From the NCBI GenBank assembly GCA_028564925.1, contig CM053034.1, forward strand, positions 158,536,987 to 158,600,986: a stretch of DNA of 64,000 nucleotides, given 5' to 3'. Shown here one piece after another: positions 9,348 to 20,907 of this stretch. Both the position numbers and the translations under genes were made by a program. Each line of letters starts with the position of its first letter. The stretch's first letter is position 1. This DNA is from Lithobates sylvaticus (taxonomy: Eukaryota; Chordata; Amphibia; Anura; Ranidae). The notes beneath the pieces were generated by a model. The model searched no databases, was not told where the DNA came from, and saw nothing but the letters and a program-made list of their open reading frames with translations.

Positions 9348-10935
9348 TCACACATCGTCAGGCAGAGCAATGGCCCCCCTACCCACAAAGTACTCCATAT
9401 ATTGCTCGCGGACCTCGCAGGCATTTAGAGGGGGCAAGCCTGGACGTGCCGCTTGAAGGGCTGTGAGGTCGGCATTGGAAGTGCCCTCCACATCTGGGCC
9501 AATGGGCACCACATAGTTGCTGTTGTGTCTTTTCAAAAAGTTGTGCAATATGCAACAGGCAAGAACTATGTGGTTCAGTTTGTATTCCGCCAAGTTAATA
9601 GCCGTCAAAAACAGGCGGAAGCGGCTGGCCAGGATCCCGAAGGTGTTCTCCACCACTCTGCGGGCTCTCGAAAGCCTGTAATTGAAGACCCTCTGGTCTG
9701 GGGTGAGGGTCCTCATCGGGAAGGGCCTCATCAGATGGGGAGTCAGCGCAAACGCTTCATCTGCGACAAAGACGAAGGGGAGTCCTTCAGCATTCTCCTC
9801 TGGAGGTGGCAAGCACAGACTGCCACTTTGGAGACGCCAGTAGAACTCCGTGTGCGCAATGGCACCACCATCCGAGATCCGGCCGTTCATCCCCACGTCC
9901 ACATACAAAAAATCGTATGTCGCCGACACCACCGCCAACATCACTACACTATTAAACCCCTTATAATTATAATAGTAGGACCCCGAGTTGGGGGGTGGGA
10001 CGATGCGGACGTGTTTCCCATCAATTGCACCTCCGCAGTTAGGAAAGTCCCAACGGCTGGCAAAGTGGGAGGCCACAGTCTGCCATTCCTGTGGCGTGGA
10101 AGGGAACTGTGGAGTGAAACAAGAAAAAATAATTAGTCACTTTGCACCTAAACATTGCAAGCAGATTAGACACTAAACATCTTGGAACAAGATCAGACTT
10201 TTACATTTTAAGATGGAAGATTTGCACCGAAAAGTAGAGGGTCCCCCTAGCAGATTACTCACCCCCCATCAATCCCCCCACTTCTGATGGGCCATTGACA
10301 ATAACTAGTTGGTTTGGGGGGGGGGGGGGGTTGGACAGGTAACCCTCTGCACTTCATTGATTGCCAAATGGCTCAATAATGTGTGCTAGTTTGGCCAGAC
10401 CCTCCTTACTTAACACTATTGGCAGCCCACAGGAAAGATAAAAGAACATTCCAAATCCCCCCCCCCACCCCCCCACAAAAAAAAAATTGGGAAAAAATGG
10501 GGCTCTGCATGAAGTAAAACACACAGCAAACATTTGTGCATGTTTTAGGGGGTGTTTGGGGGAAAACAATACTATGCAGCAGACAAAATACATTGCTTAA
10601 GTGACTAGGCCATAGGTGTCTATTGGGGCAGAAGAGCATGCTGGGGAGGTAAGTGAAGGGAAAAATGCAGGAAGGACAAAAGGGGCACAGCATATTAGAG
10701 CATATTGCAAGCATGGTAATTAGGGAAGGAGGTCAAAAATACAAGACATTAGCAAACAGAGCATACATAGAATGGAATAGTAAAGTAGAAATGTTACCTT
10801 AATATAGAGCTCCTGCAGGACCTGGATGATGGCAGAACAGGTCTCTGAAATAATGATTCCCAGGGCCTGGGGAGAGATACCTGAGGAGAACTTCAAATCC
10901 TGAAGGCTTCTCCCTGTCGCCAAGTACCCGAGGGC
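9348..10935 (-). pseudogene. PIF/Harbinger DDE transposase, N-terminally truncated
   Basis: Exon 2 (10106-9348, 252 residues) starts after a TCACTCCACAG acceptor and encodes the catalytic core: GAIDGKHVRI (first Asp), YYNYKGFNSVVMLAVV, VDVGMNGRISDGG, PFVFVADEAF (second Asp), LSRARRVVENTFGILASRFR (Glu), CCILHNFLKRH. Exon 1 ends at 10798 with a GTAACA donor in phase 0 and encodes YLATGRSLQDLKFSSGIS and ETCSAIIQVLQELYIK, the family's helix-turn-helix lead-in. Upstream of about 10935 the coding match stops where a GGGCTTTCACACTG-type MITE begins, so roughly the first 60-90 residues of the usual 350-400 are gone. Reaction: cut-and-paste transposition with a 3-bp (TWA) duplication, together with the Myb-like partner. 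Confidence 0.8.
10107..10797 (-). other. Intron of the Harbinger transposase
   Basis: The 691-bp gap between the two coding exons has matching donor and acceptor. It holds a G run at about 10317-10330 and C-rich tracts at about 10457-10475, otherwise nothing notable. Confidence 0.6.
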
Positions 10936-11405
10936 TTTCACACTGAAGCGGTGTGCTTGCAGGACGCTCAAAAATGTCCTGCAAGCCGCATCTTTGGCTC
11001 GATATAGGAGCGGTATATTTACAATATTGAAAACAATGGGGGAGCGCGCCGACCCCGCCCGCAAAACGCCGCTGCAGCGGCGGTTTGCGGGCGGTATTGA
11101 CCCTTTTTCGGCCGCTCGCGGGGGGTAAAACCACCCCGCTAGCGGCCGAAACGCGCCGCTAAAACGCCGGTAAAGCGGCGCTAAATATAGCGCAGCTTTA
11201 CCGCCAGCGCCCCCACCGCTCCAGTGTGAAAGTAGCCAAAGTGCCTGAAAAACGCCCCAGTGTGAAAGGGATCTCAGTGTGAAAGCACTCGGGCTTTCAC
11301 ATTGGGATTGCAGATGAGGCTTCTTTCAAGCGCTTTACAGGCGCTTTTTTTTAATACTAAAGCGCCTGAAAAACACCTGAAAAACGCCCCAGTGTGAAAG
11401 GGTGT
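10931..11405. mobile_element. MITE cluster with CCCTTTCACACTG ends, inserted in Harbinger exon 1
   Basis: The block starts with GGGCTTTCACACTGAAGCGG and ends GCCCCAGTGTGAAAGGG, with further internal copies of CAGTGTGAAAG at about 11225, 11258 and 11275. GC-rich units such as GCGGCGCTAAATATAGCGC and GCCGCTAAAACGCCGGTAAAGC lie between. The related element at 47296-47647 carries the same GGGCTTTCACACTGGAGCGG phrase. It encodes nothing and belongs to a non-autonomous DNA transposon family whose superfamily I cannot fix. Confidence 0.6.
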
Positions 11406-12625
11406 AGTGAGTAGTGAGTGAGAATGTTTCCTGTGTGTGTGCTGCATGGGGGATGGCTGCCGGAGCTCTGCAATGTGAAGGCTGAGTTGTCCGGGACTCG
11501 GTGACCCCCGATCCCCTCTGACGTCATGGGAAAAGCCATAGGGAAGTCCCCGTCAAGTCCCCGTGCATCAGAGGGGGGCGGGGTCACCAGATGGTCCAGC
11601 CCTCCGTTATATAAGAACTGTCAGAAGAAGAGAAGCGTCACACAGCGGGAGCCTCCCATTGCACGGAGCGGCCCGAGAACGAAGCGAGGAAGAAGAGACG
11701 CAGTGGAGGAAGATGCCGGATGAGAACACCGGAGCAAGAAGCAGAGGATCGGAGGAAGCAGACCCCCACAACCACCGGCCAGGGTTGTGGGGATGAGACC
11801 CTTGTCCTCATCAACATGGGGACATGATGCTTTGGGGGGGACCCCAATGCACCCTCTCAATGTTGAGGGCATGTGGTCTGGTACAGTTCAATAAGGGGGG
11901 GCGCTCTCTTGTCCCCCACTCTTTTCCTGCGGCCTGCCAGGTTGCGTGCTTGGAAAAAGGATCTGGTATGGATTTTTGGGGAACTCCACGCCCTTTTTTC
12001 AAAATTTGGCATGGAGTTCCCCTTAAAATCCATACCAGGCCTGAAGGGCCTGGTAATTGAATTTGGGGGAACCCCACGCTTTTTTTATTTTTTTTTTATC
12101 AATGACTTTCAATGACTGTGTTCTCTGTATTACGGGAGCTGACAATTCATTATAGCCGCGAGTGCTTTTAAATGACTTTTTCGTGCAGAAATTACACTTT
12201 ACAGGCATACTATACACACCCCCCAGGTACGAAATTTAAAGGAATATTACACTTTTATTGTTTCACTTTAAGCATTATTAAAATCATTGCTCCCGAAAAA
12301 ACGGTAGTTTTAAAAAAAATTTTTGCATTTATACATGTCCCCTGGGGCAGGACCCAGGTCCCCAAACACTTTTTATGACAGTTACTTTTTAAAAATCAAT
12401 GACTTTCAATGACTGTTCTCTGTATTACGGGGACGGGAGCCAACAATTCGTTATAGCCGCGAGTGCTTTTAAATGACTTCAACCTCAAAAGTTCGGGTCC
12501 CCATTGACTTCAATGTGGTTCGGGTTCGGGGTCAAGTTCAGGTCCAGTTTGGTCCCGAACTCAAACTTTTTTGCAAAGTTCGGCTGAACCCGCCGAACCC
12601 AAACATCCAGGTGTCCGCTCAACTA
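11406..12625 (-). mobile_element. hAT-type non-autonomous fragment with internal promoter
   Basis: From about 11770 the block carries the same phrases as the 2977-4331 element in reverse orientation (GGGTTGTGGGGATGAG, CATACCAGGCCTGAAGGGCC, CCCCTGGGGCAGGACCCAGG). It ends GGTTCGGGTTCGGGG ... ATCCAGGTGTCCGCTCAAC, a related but different terminus. Upstream, CCGTTATATAAGAACTG at about 11604-11620 looks like a TATA box followed by the leader phrase GAAGCGTCACACAGCGGGAG. The short open frames here do not resemble known proteins. Confidence 0.55.
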
Positions 12626-12628
12626 TAG

Positions 12629-13901
12629 TTAAGAGGTGGCAGATGACACAGCAGTGTAAAATTGGTCAGCAGCAGAACAATTTTAAATATCATGGCTAGG
12701 CCAAAATTTACTAGATGCAAAGAGCACAGGTTGCGGCTTTACTACAAGAATTAAGATACTGCAGAGCATAGGCATCGCCAGGGTGTGGCTATCGAGGCTG
12801 GAGCCCCAAATGTGGGGCCCATAGCCCGGAGTCTCAGCGGGTCGCGGCTGCGCTGGGCGGCATTGGAGATGGAGGAGAGACAAGCGGGTGGATGAGCAGA
12901 GATGACATCATCTCTCTCCGCCCGCCCGTCACCACTCTTCTGCCCTCACAGCCGGGCCACTTCAACGTGGGAGCGATGTGCGGTGGTGAGCAGAGAGATT
13001 ACATCATCTCTCACTGCCCGCCCCGCATCTCCGCTCTCCTGCCCTCACTAAATAGACCAGTGCTGCCAGCCTGCCACCAATGCAGCGACAATGCACATTT
13101 GGTGGCACTGGTTGGCATGGCAAGTGACGATCTGCAAATGGAGGCAAGTGACAATCTGAAAATGGTGGCAGGTGACGTGGCAAGGGACAATTTGCAAATG
13201 GTGGCAAGTGACGTGGCAAGTGACACTCTGCAAATGGTGGCAGGTGACAATCTGCAAATGGTAGCAAGTGAAGTGGCAAGTGACAATCTGCAAATAGTGG
13301 CCGGTGATGTGGCAAGTGACAATCTGCAAATGGAGGCAGGTGACAATCTGCAAATGGTGGCAAGTGACGTAGCAAGTGACAATCTGCAAATGGTGGCAAG
13401 TGACAATCTGCAAATGGTGGCAAGTGACAATCTGCAAATGGTGGCAGGTGACGTGGCAAGTGACAATCTGCAAATGGTGGCAAGTGACAATCTGCAAATG
13501 GTGGCAAGTGACAATCTGCAAATTGTGGCAGGTGACGTGGCAAGTGACAATCTGCAAATGGTGGCAGGTGACGCGGCAAGTGACAATATGCAAATGGTGA
13601 CAGATGATGTGGCAAGTGACAATCCACATCTAGTGGCAGGTGACGGTGGAATTTTGTTTCATGGGTGGTCGTTTGGGGTTTTCATTTCTTTTGTTATTTT
13701 TTTAAAGTTGATAAGGCCTTTTGTTTGCACGTATTTGCCAATGGGAATTTAGCACTGCTATATCCTCTGCAGTATCTTAATTTCTGTAGTAAAACCCAAG
13801 CCTGCGTTCCTTGTCTCAGTAAATATGGGCTTAGCCTTGCTCATTAAAATTGTTCTGCTGCTGGCCAATTTTACACTAGTGTATCATCTGTGACCTCTTA
13901 A
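12629..13901. mobile_element. Foldback element with about 130-bp inverted ends and TTAA borders
   Basis: The left arm (12633-12765) and the reverse complement of the right arm (13765-13897) align over about 130 bp, sharing GTGTAAAATTGG, CAGCAGCAGAACAATTTTAA and AATTAAGATACTGCAGAG. Each arm abuts TTAA (12629-12632, 13898-13901), as expected for a piggyBac-type duplication. The interior consists of GC-rich DNA and a minisatellite. No transposase is present. Confidence 0.7.
13119..13648 (+). repeat. Minisatellite of 24- and 36-bp units
   Basis: Units are GTGGCAAGTGACAATCTGCA plus AATG (24 bp), and a longer form with an extra GTGGCAGGTGAC (36 bp). Because both lengths are multiples of three and few stops occur, several frames on both strands stay open for 190-290 codons (for example repeats of DNLQMVASDVAS). 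I treat these as artefacts of the repeat, not genes. Confidence 0.85.
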
Positions 13902-14235
13902 CCAGTTGCTGACTGGGCCATAGCCGAATGATGACTACAGCACGGTCGGATAACTCTGGGAGGCCGTCATATGATGTCCTCCCAGAATCACTCTCTCCCG
14001 TGCACCCCCTGGGGTGCACACCTGGGAATGACCGTGACCGTCGGGTCTTCCAGACACGGTGCGCCACGGACCAGGGTAAAGGGCCAATGACATTGGCCCT
14101 TTACCATGTGATCGCTCCATTGTCAACAAACCAGAACATGTCTGGTTTAGCTCCTCCCCTCTCCTCGCACCAATCGGTACAGCGGGCAAGGAGAGGAGGG
14201 AGCCTGTGCAGCAGTGCTGTGTGTTGGTTCCCATA
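13898..14235 (+). repeat. Ranid TTAA-type repeat, terminal fragment
   Basis: TTAACCAGTTGCTGACTGGGCC followed by a GC-rich body (CCTGGGGTGCACACCTGGG) resembles the start of the complete TTAACCACTTCCTGCC element at 59509. It carries an inverted pair around AAAGGGCCAATGACATTGGCCCTTT (about 14079-14103). Confidence 0.5.
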
Positions 14236-14254
14236 GCACTGATCTGTGCCTAGC

Positions 14255-14535
14255 CATGGCTCATCCATCCATCCTCATTTATGCTCATCCATCCTCGTCC
14301 ATGGCTCATCCATCCTCGTCTATGGCTCATTCATCCCCATCCATGGCTCATCCATGCCATATCCATGCCACATCAGTACTCATACATGCCACATCAGTGA
14401 TCATCCATGCCTCATCAGTACACATCCGTGTCACAACCATGCCACACCCGTGCTCATCCATGCCACATCCATGTCACATCAGTGCTCATCCATACCACAT
14501 CCATGCAACATCAGTGTTCATCCGTGCCACTGGGA
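14255..14535 (+). repeat. Imperfect CATCCATG-type minisatellite
   Basis: The stretch is built from GCTCATCCATCCTCGTCCAT early on and CATGCCACATCAGTGCTCAT later, with unit lengths of roughly 20-25 bp. No coding value is seen. Confidence 0.75.
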
Positions 14536-16178
14536 TCTGTCAATGTAAACAAACAGATTCCCATTCTGTCAGGGGAGAATAGACAGATCTGCTATTCCTA
14601 GTGATTAGGAACAGCGATTTGTCTCCTTCTCCAGTCCCTGCACTGCCCCCACAGTTAGAAACACCTCCCTAGTGAATACAGGGGTCAAGTCCTGGGGAAA
14701 AAGTGTGGGAACTCCCACCCAAGATCCACTCATCCACCAAAAAAAAAAAAAATTATACGCTCCTATGCACGAATGCTTCAAAAGTGGTATTTTTCATCCA
14801 ATTTTCGTATTGTGTGTATGAAGCTTAACTGTTCGTACATAAAAAAAAAACAATCCTCAATAAACATAAATACGGTAATTCTCTGAATAATCAGCATTCA
14901 TTCAATTGTGCTTCTATGTAAATGTGAACATCATGTTCTGATCTTTATTGGGGAATTTTATTTTGTATATAGAGTGTTTATGTGGTGAGTTTACACTTTT
15001 CATTGAACAGAGTTTGGATAACACAGGGTTAAACGGAAAGGTCATAAATTAACTGCACATTATCTGGACAGAATGCTTGGGGACATAGTGATGTGTTCCT
15101 GCTTAGGAGATGTATGTTAGCTTGGGGGGCTGCAAACTCTGCAGGGCTCCAACACACACTTGCTGCTATTCCAACCCTTCACATATTTCCACATAAACTT
15201 CCCTCCTGGCATTAAACTTTGCCAGGTATTGTGCTCAGCTTACCACCCCAAACTGATGTTCCTCCCTCAGCTTACCTCTCTCCCTATATGTCCTGTGAGC
15301 AGAATAGCTGTGCCCCTCCTCTGGGTTCTCTCATCATATGGCACTGAAGATAGAGGAGGGGGGATTCAGCGGGACACACAGAGCAAGTATGCAGGAGACT
15401 GGGGGGGGGGGGGGGGGTTTGAGGAAACAGAAAATCAGGAGGGGCCGGCGGGGAGGAGCGTATCACGAGAGGTCTGACTAAATACAATCTCTTAGCAGCA
15501 GGGACCTGATCTACCTGTCAGACAGCTGTGATTGACAGGTAGATCGAAGCGGAAGCTGTCATGGGGCCTCCTACTGGCAATGCCTGAATGGTCAGGCACC
15601 TACTATTGCGAGCTGTGTCGACAGCTGCTGGTGTAGCACCTGCCACACAGCTCGCATACTTCAAAGTCTTGCAGGACACGGCTGCTAACGGGAACTGAGT
15701 TCCTGTTGTGGAAAAAGTATAGGAACTCCGTTCCCATGCGTTCCCGCAGGACTTGAGCCCTGCACTTAATCCCTTGATCGCCCCCTAAAACTGTTTACCT
15801 GAAAATGAAGGCAACATAAAATAAAGCATAAAATAAAAACAAATATACCCCAAAAATACCAACAACTAAAACAAAAGTCCCCCCCCCCTTTTTTTTTAAA
15901 GGGAAGCCTTGCAGCAAAATATAAATAAAACATTGCCATGGATCACTTAGCTCAAATCAACCACAAAAAAAAAATCAAAGACAATAGTACAAACAAACAT
16001 ATTGGCAGCAAAGGGGTTAATAACCCAAAGAGCTAGCAATCAGAATTCCAGTTAAAATACAGTTTCCTGACAGTAATCTCCAGTCTAGTATGGTGTGATA
16101 GTGATATTCAAAACTAGTCAAGCCTTGAATCAAGGCAATAAAGCACACTGAAAATAGAAAAATATATATAAATACAAG
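14536..16178. other. Mostly unassigned; includes a diverged Harbinger end and two strong hairpins
   Basis: A diverged Harbinger-like end lies at about 14792-14826 (minus strand AAGCTTCATACACACAAT, compare AAGCCCCATACACACGGT at 4434). Hairpins: GATCTACCTGTCA with TGACAGGTAGATC at 15508-15545, and GCGAGCTGTGT with ACACAGCTCGC at 15608-15655. A G run sits at about 15401-15418. No convincing gene. Confidence 0.4.
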
Positions 16179-16186
16179 GTCCTCTG

Positions 16187-17209
16187 TAGGGATGAGCCGA
16201 ACACCCCCGGGTTCGGTTCGAACCAGAACCTTCGAACGGACTGAAAGTTTGCGCAAATTTTCGAACCCTATACGTTATAATGGACGCGAACGTTCGAAAT
16301 CAAAAGTGCTAATTACAACGGCCAATATGCATGTTAATGTCATAAAACAGGTTTGGGGACCCGGGTCCTGCCCCAGGGGACATATATCAATGCAAAAAAA
16401 ACTTTTAAAAACTAACGTTTTTTCGGGAGCAGTCATTTTAATGATGCATAAAGTGAAAAAAAAAAAGTGAAATTTTCCTTTAAATATGGTACCTGGGGGG
16501 TGTCTAAAGTATGCCTGTGAAGTGGCATGTGTTTCCCGTGTTTAGAACTGTCCTTGCACAAAATGACATTTGTAAAGGAAAAAAAGAAGCCATTTAAAAA
16601 CACTTGCGGTTTTAATGGCATGTCGTGTCCTGGCCGCCATATGGCTGAAAATCCTTGAGAAAAATGGCATGGCTACCCCATCACCCCCCCCCCCCCACCC
16701 CAGCCCCTTTGGGTCTTGTATGGATATTAAGGGGGACCCCGCACCCAAAATAAAACCCTATACCTACAACCCTATATACTCTGAACAGCAGTATATAGGT
16801 GGTGCAAACAAGGCACGGACTGTAGGTTTGTTCTTAAGTAGAATCTGAACAGGTACATTATGAAGTGTAGCTCCATCCCAAAAAAAATCTATTTTTAAGC
16901 TTTTTGGAGAACATAGGGAGGGGTTATCACCCCTGTAACATTTGCTGTCTTTGCACATCTGTTCAGAACATGTCCGTCCGTCCCAATGACAAATGTTTTT
17001 GGAAAAGTGGGGTTTGAATTGAAACAAGGATTGGTGATAAAGCATCAGTAGAGAGGAGATACCTTTTTCCCAAATTAAATCTAACAGCATAGAATTTCCC
17101 TTCCTAGGGGTAGATTTCCTCTCACTTCCTGTTTTCTCTTTCCGTTTGCAAGTAGGAGTTGTTTGTAAGTTGGATGTTTGAAAGTAGGGGCCTGGTGTAT
17201 ATACTCTGC
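16187..17209 (-). repeat. Outer hAT 3' subterminal region
   Basis: The region matches 34291-34999 (inner copy, other strand) nearly base for base over long stretches and matches 61402-62270 more loosely. Landmarks are GTTCGGTTCGAACCAGAACC, GGACCCGGGTCCTGCCCCAG and TAAGCTTTTTGGAGAACATA. It includes a C-rich tract at about 16684-16697. Confidence 0.8.
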
Positions 17210-17940
17210 AGAAATTTGCCCTATTAGATGTTGGTGTAGCCACAAGACTGGTGGGCACAGGAATGGGCCCTGCTGTGAGTTAATAGATCAAGATTTGTAC
17301 TTGCATGCACATGTTGAACCGGGCAGAACAATTGGGCCTTTGGTGGTGGTGGTGGTGGTGGTGGTGGACGGTGTTGCCACAAGACTGTAAGCTCTCACAG
17401 TTACTCTTGGTGGGCGCAGGAATGGGCCCTGCTGTGAGTTATTAGATCAAGATTTGTAATTGCATGCACCTGTTGAACAGGGCAGAAAAATTGGGCCTTT
17501 GGTGGTGGTGGTGGTGGACGGTGTTGCCACAAGACTGTAAGCCCTCACAGTTACTCTTGGTGGGCGCAGGAATGGGCCCTGCTGTGAGTTATTAGATCAA
17601 GATTTGTAATTGCATGCACCTGTTAAACAGGGGCTGAAAAATTGTGCCTTAGACATTGGTGCTGGTGCCACAACACTGCAAACCCCTCACAGATACTGTA
17701 CTTGGAGCACAGCAGTCACACGTGTTGCGAAGCATTTTTTTTTTAAATTTTAATTACACGCCCCTGTTAAACAGGGGCTGAAAAATTGTGCCTTAGGCAC
17801 TGGTGCTGGTGCCACAACACTGCAACCCCTCACAGATACTGTACTTGGAGCACAGCAGTCACACATGTTGCGAAGCATTTTTTTTAAAAATTGTCAGTAC
17901 ATGCCCCTGTTATACAGGGGCTGAAAAATTGTGCCTTAGA
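17210..17940 (-). repeat. Outer hAT 3' tandem repeats
   Basis: Three units with TTGGTGGGCGCAGGAATGGG and CTGTGAGTTATTAGATCAAG, about 130 bp each, include (GGT)n at about 17341-17367. These are followed by about two units containing CTGAAAAATTGTGCCTTAG and CACTGCAACCCCTCACAGAT. They are the reverse-strand equivalents of the 3' arrays at 33020-34290 but with fewer copies. Confidence 0.8.
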
Positions 17941-19313
17941 CATTATAAATGATTCTGTTATATCCGCTTCAGGTGCCTGGTAGCTGGTGGTGATCCAAGA
18001 CTGATTCATTTTGATGAAAGTCAGTCGATCAACCGAGTCGGTGGACAGGCACACCCTATGATCGGTGACAAATCCTCCAGCAGCACTGAATGTGCGTTCG
18101 GAAAGAACGCTGGAGGCAGGACAGGCCAGTAGCTCAATTGCATACTGTGCAAGCTCTGGCCAGTGATCCATCCTCAGGACCCAGTAAGCCAGAGGATTTT
18201 CGGTGGGAAAGGTGTCCAAGTCTGACCTTGCCCCAAGGTATTCCTGCACCATGTATATCAGACGCTGGCGATGGTTGCTGGAACCGATCATACCTTGGGG
18301 CTGCGGACTAAAAAATTGTCTGAACGCATCGGTCAGACGTCCACCTTCCCCACCGCTCCTTCTGCTACTGACCGAAGCCTGAGCAACTCGTCGCCCAGGA
18401 CCAGGAGTTTGTAACCTCCCAGTTTCTGGGAACGCGTTGCACAGACCTTTCTGCAAGGCCTCCCTGAGATGTCTCATCCTCTGCTCCCTCTGCGACGGCA
18501 AGATAAGGTCCGCAACCTTACCCTTGTACCGTGGATCAAGGAGAGTGGCCAGCCAGTAATGGTCCCTCTCCTTGATCCGAAGAACACGAGGATCCTTCCG
18601 CAGGCTTTGCAGGATCAGGGAGGCCATGCAGCGTAGGTTAGCTGAGGCATTCGGTCCGGAGTCTTCTGGGTCACTGAGGATGACATGATCGCCAGCCACC
18701 TCCTCCCAGCCACGTACAAGTCCACTGGTTTGTTGGGACTGTACATCATCCCTAAAAGACTGCTGCTGCTGATGCTGAGTGCCAGGCTCCACCTCCATGC
18801 TCACACAATCCTCCTCCTCCTCCTCCTCATCCTCATCCTCTTCCTGTGTGATGGGTGGGACAGAAGGAACACTGTCCGGATAAAGGGGGCCTTGAGAGGC
18901 AAGGAAGTCCTCCTCTTCCTGCCTCTGTTCTGCCTCAAGTGCCCTGTCCATTATCCCACGCAGCGTATGCTCCAACAGGTGGACAAGAGGTACAGTGTCA
19001 CTGATGCATGCACTGTCACTGCTCACCATCCTCGTGGCCTCCTCAAATGGTGAGAGGACAGTGCATGCATCCCTGATCATGCTCCACTGACGTGGGGAAA
19101 AAAAACCAAGCTCCCCTGACCCTGTCCTGGTGCCGTAGTCGCAAAGGTACTCATTGATGGCCCTCATTGACGTTGAGTTCCACCTGGTGGGCATGTCACA
19201 TATTAGGCGGTTCTTGGGCAGGTTCAGCTCCTTTTGCAGCTCAGTCAGCCGAGCACTGGCATTATAAGATCGGCGGAAATGCACACAGACTTTCCTGGCC
19301 TGCCTCAGGACAT
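17884..19313 (-). pseudogene. Outer hAT transposase, C-terminal part
   Basis: Reading from the insertion point at 19313, the frame encodes LQDVLRQARKVCVHFRRSYN, CDMPTRWNST, the PFEEATRMVS glutamate box, an acidic linker and the hAT dimerisation tail (LACPASSVLSERTFSAAGGF). Compared with the inner copy it has an in-frame net loss of 27 bp after RWNST (19151-19177) and lacks the usual stop after ADITE, reading on about 18 codons to 17884. It is separated from its N-terminal part (35008-36893) by the 15.7-kb inner element, so no full protein can come from it directly. Confidence 0.85.
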
Positions 19314-19321
19314 CCTGTAAG

Positions 19322-19796
19322 TAAGGATGGGCCCGGTGCTCGATGCGAACCCACGTTCGCATCGAGCACCGGCGTTCGCTCGCTCGGCGAGCCCAGAACT
19401 ATTTTGGCCGCTCGCACCAGGTTGGTGTGTTGCGCGCGGCCCCGCAATGCATTGCGGCCGGCGCGGCCGACGCAGTGCATTGCTGGCTGATGATTGGCCA
19501 AGCATGCACTGTGACCCCGCATGCTTGGCCAATCACAGCCCCGGAAACTCGAAGAGCCATAATTGGCTACAGGCAGGACGCCTGTAGCCAATTACAGCTC
19601 AGGGGCTGTAGTACACGCCCCCCCCTATAAAACGCCGCCACGCCGTCTGCGCCGGTCACATGCTGTTCCGGCGCAGATTGAGCAGGCAGATTCTGTGACA
19701 CTCTGCTGCATTTAGATAGTTAGAGAGATTCACTTACAGAGATTGAGTTAGATAGATTCAGTTACAAAGATTGATTGAGAAAGAGGGGCTTGTAGT
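19322..19796 (+). promoter_or_regulatory. Inner hAT 5' end with TATA-like promoter
   Basis: The first 240 bp are GC-rich and full of inverted motifs (TCGATGCGAACC / TTCGCATCGA, GCATGC pairs, GGCTACAGGCAGGACGCCTGTAGCC at about 19564-19588). CTATAAAACG at 19625 is a good TATA box, followed by CCGGTCACATGCTGTTCCGG. The matching outer copy has TTTAAAAGG in the same place (minus strand, about 41504-41514). A start of transcription about 30 bp downstream would put the whole minisatellite in the 5' leader or in a leader intron. Confidence 0.55.
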
Positions 19797-20326
19797 GTGC
19801 TCGTGGCAGGCAGGCAGAGCTCCTATATTTTGTTACCAGAAGCACCTATAGGACTTGTAGTGTGTTCGTGGCAGGCAGGCAGAGCTCCTATATTTTGTTA
19901 CCAGAAGCACCTATAGGACTTGTAGTGTGTTCGTGGCAGGCAGGCAGAGCTCCTATATTTTGTTACCAGAAGCACCTATAGGACTTGTAGTGTGTTCGTG
20001 GCAGGCAGGCAGAGCTCCTATATTTTGTTACCAGAAGCACCTATAGGACTTGTAGTGTGTTCGTGGCAGGCAGGCAGAGCTCCTTCATTTTGTTCCCAGA
20101 GGCACCTATAGGACTTGAAGTGTGTTAGTCCCATTACACACACAGAGCTATATTTTCTTCCCAGAAGCACCTATAGGACTTGAAGTGTGTTAGTCCCATT
20201 ACACACACAGAGCTATATTTTCTTCCCAGAAGCACCTATAGGACTTGAAGTGTGTTAGTCCCATTACACACACAGAGCTATATTTTGTTCCCAGAAGCAC
20301 CTATAGGACTTGAAGTGTGTTAGTCC
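19797..20326 (+). repeat. Inner hAT 5' minisatellite, left block
   Basis: About eight units of 65 bp. The first ones contain TTCGTGGCAGGCAGGCAGAG, the later ones TTAGTCCCATTACACACACA. All share AGAAGCACCTATAGGACTTG. The block is cut off at 20326 by the ERV fragment and resumes at 25347. Confidence 0.9.
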
Positions 20327-20872
20327 TGTTAAGTTGAGCCTTGAAATAAAGGACATCAAGCTGCATTCGTCTTTGGAGTATGTTTACTTCAGAATACGCA
20401 CTGTACAGAGGATCACATCTTCTAAGGGAGTGTGATACCAAATACAAACTGATACAGAGTTTTATAGTAAAATCATTACATTGAATCAAATGGCGGGCAA
20501 ACACCCAAGTTACAATGTACGTAATACATTCTTTGTTAATTGGTTAAAGATTACATTTGGTCATTCTGACCCAACTATATCAACAAGTGAAAGGTTAGTT
20601 TGACAGAGTTAAGATTGATTATAGCAAGGGAGTAATTATCTTTTGACAGGGGGTTTTCATATCAACAACCAATTCCCAGAATTTTAGTATATTACTGGCA
20701 GAACATATCATGTCAAAGGGGAGAGCATAAAGACACAAACAAGACATGTGTTGCAATACAAGGAGAATTACAGAAACATTAAAAAGAATATATTTTCATA
20801 TTGTAGGGGAACTCTGGCTAACATAAGTAAGACAGATACATATATGCTTTGCTATATTTTCATATCTTCACA
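20327..20872 (-). repeat. ERV 3' LTR
   Basis: The 546-bp segment is bounded by TG...CA and followed (minus-strand upstream side) by the polypurine tract read as GTCCCCCC on the plus strand at 20873-20880. TTGAAATAAAGG near 20341 would, on the other strand, belong to the terminal region. No second copy exists in the window. Confidence 0.75.
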
Positions 20873-20907
20873 GTCCCCCCTAATGTTTCGAATTCTTCTG
20901 TATTCTT

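Noticed and set aside
13004-13752. Long open frames on both strands (up to 286 codons)
   Set aside because: They are produced by 24/36-bp repeats lacking stops. Residue patterns are pure repeats, and both strands are open equally.
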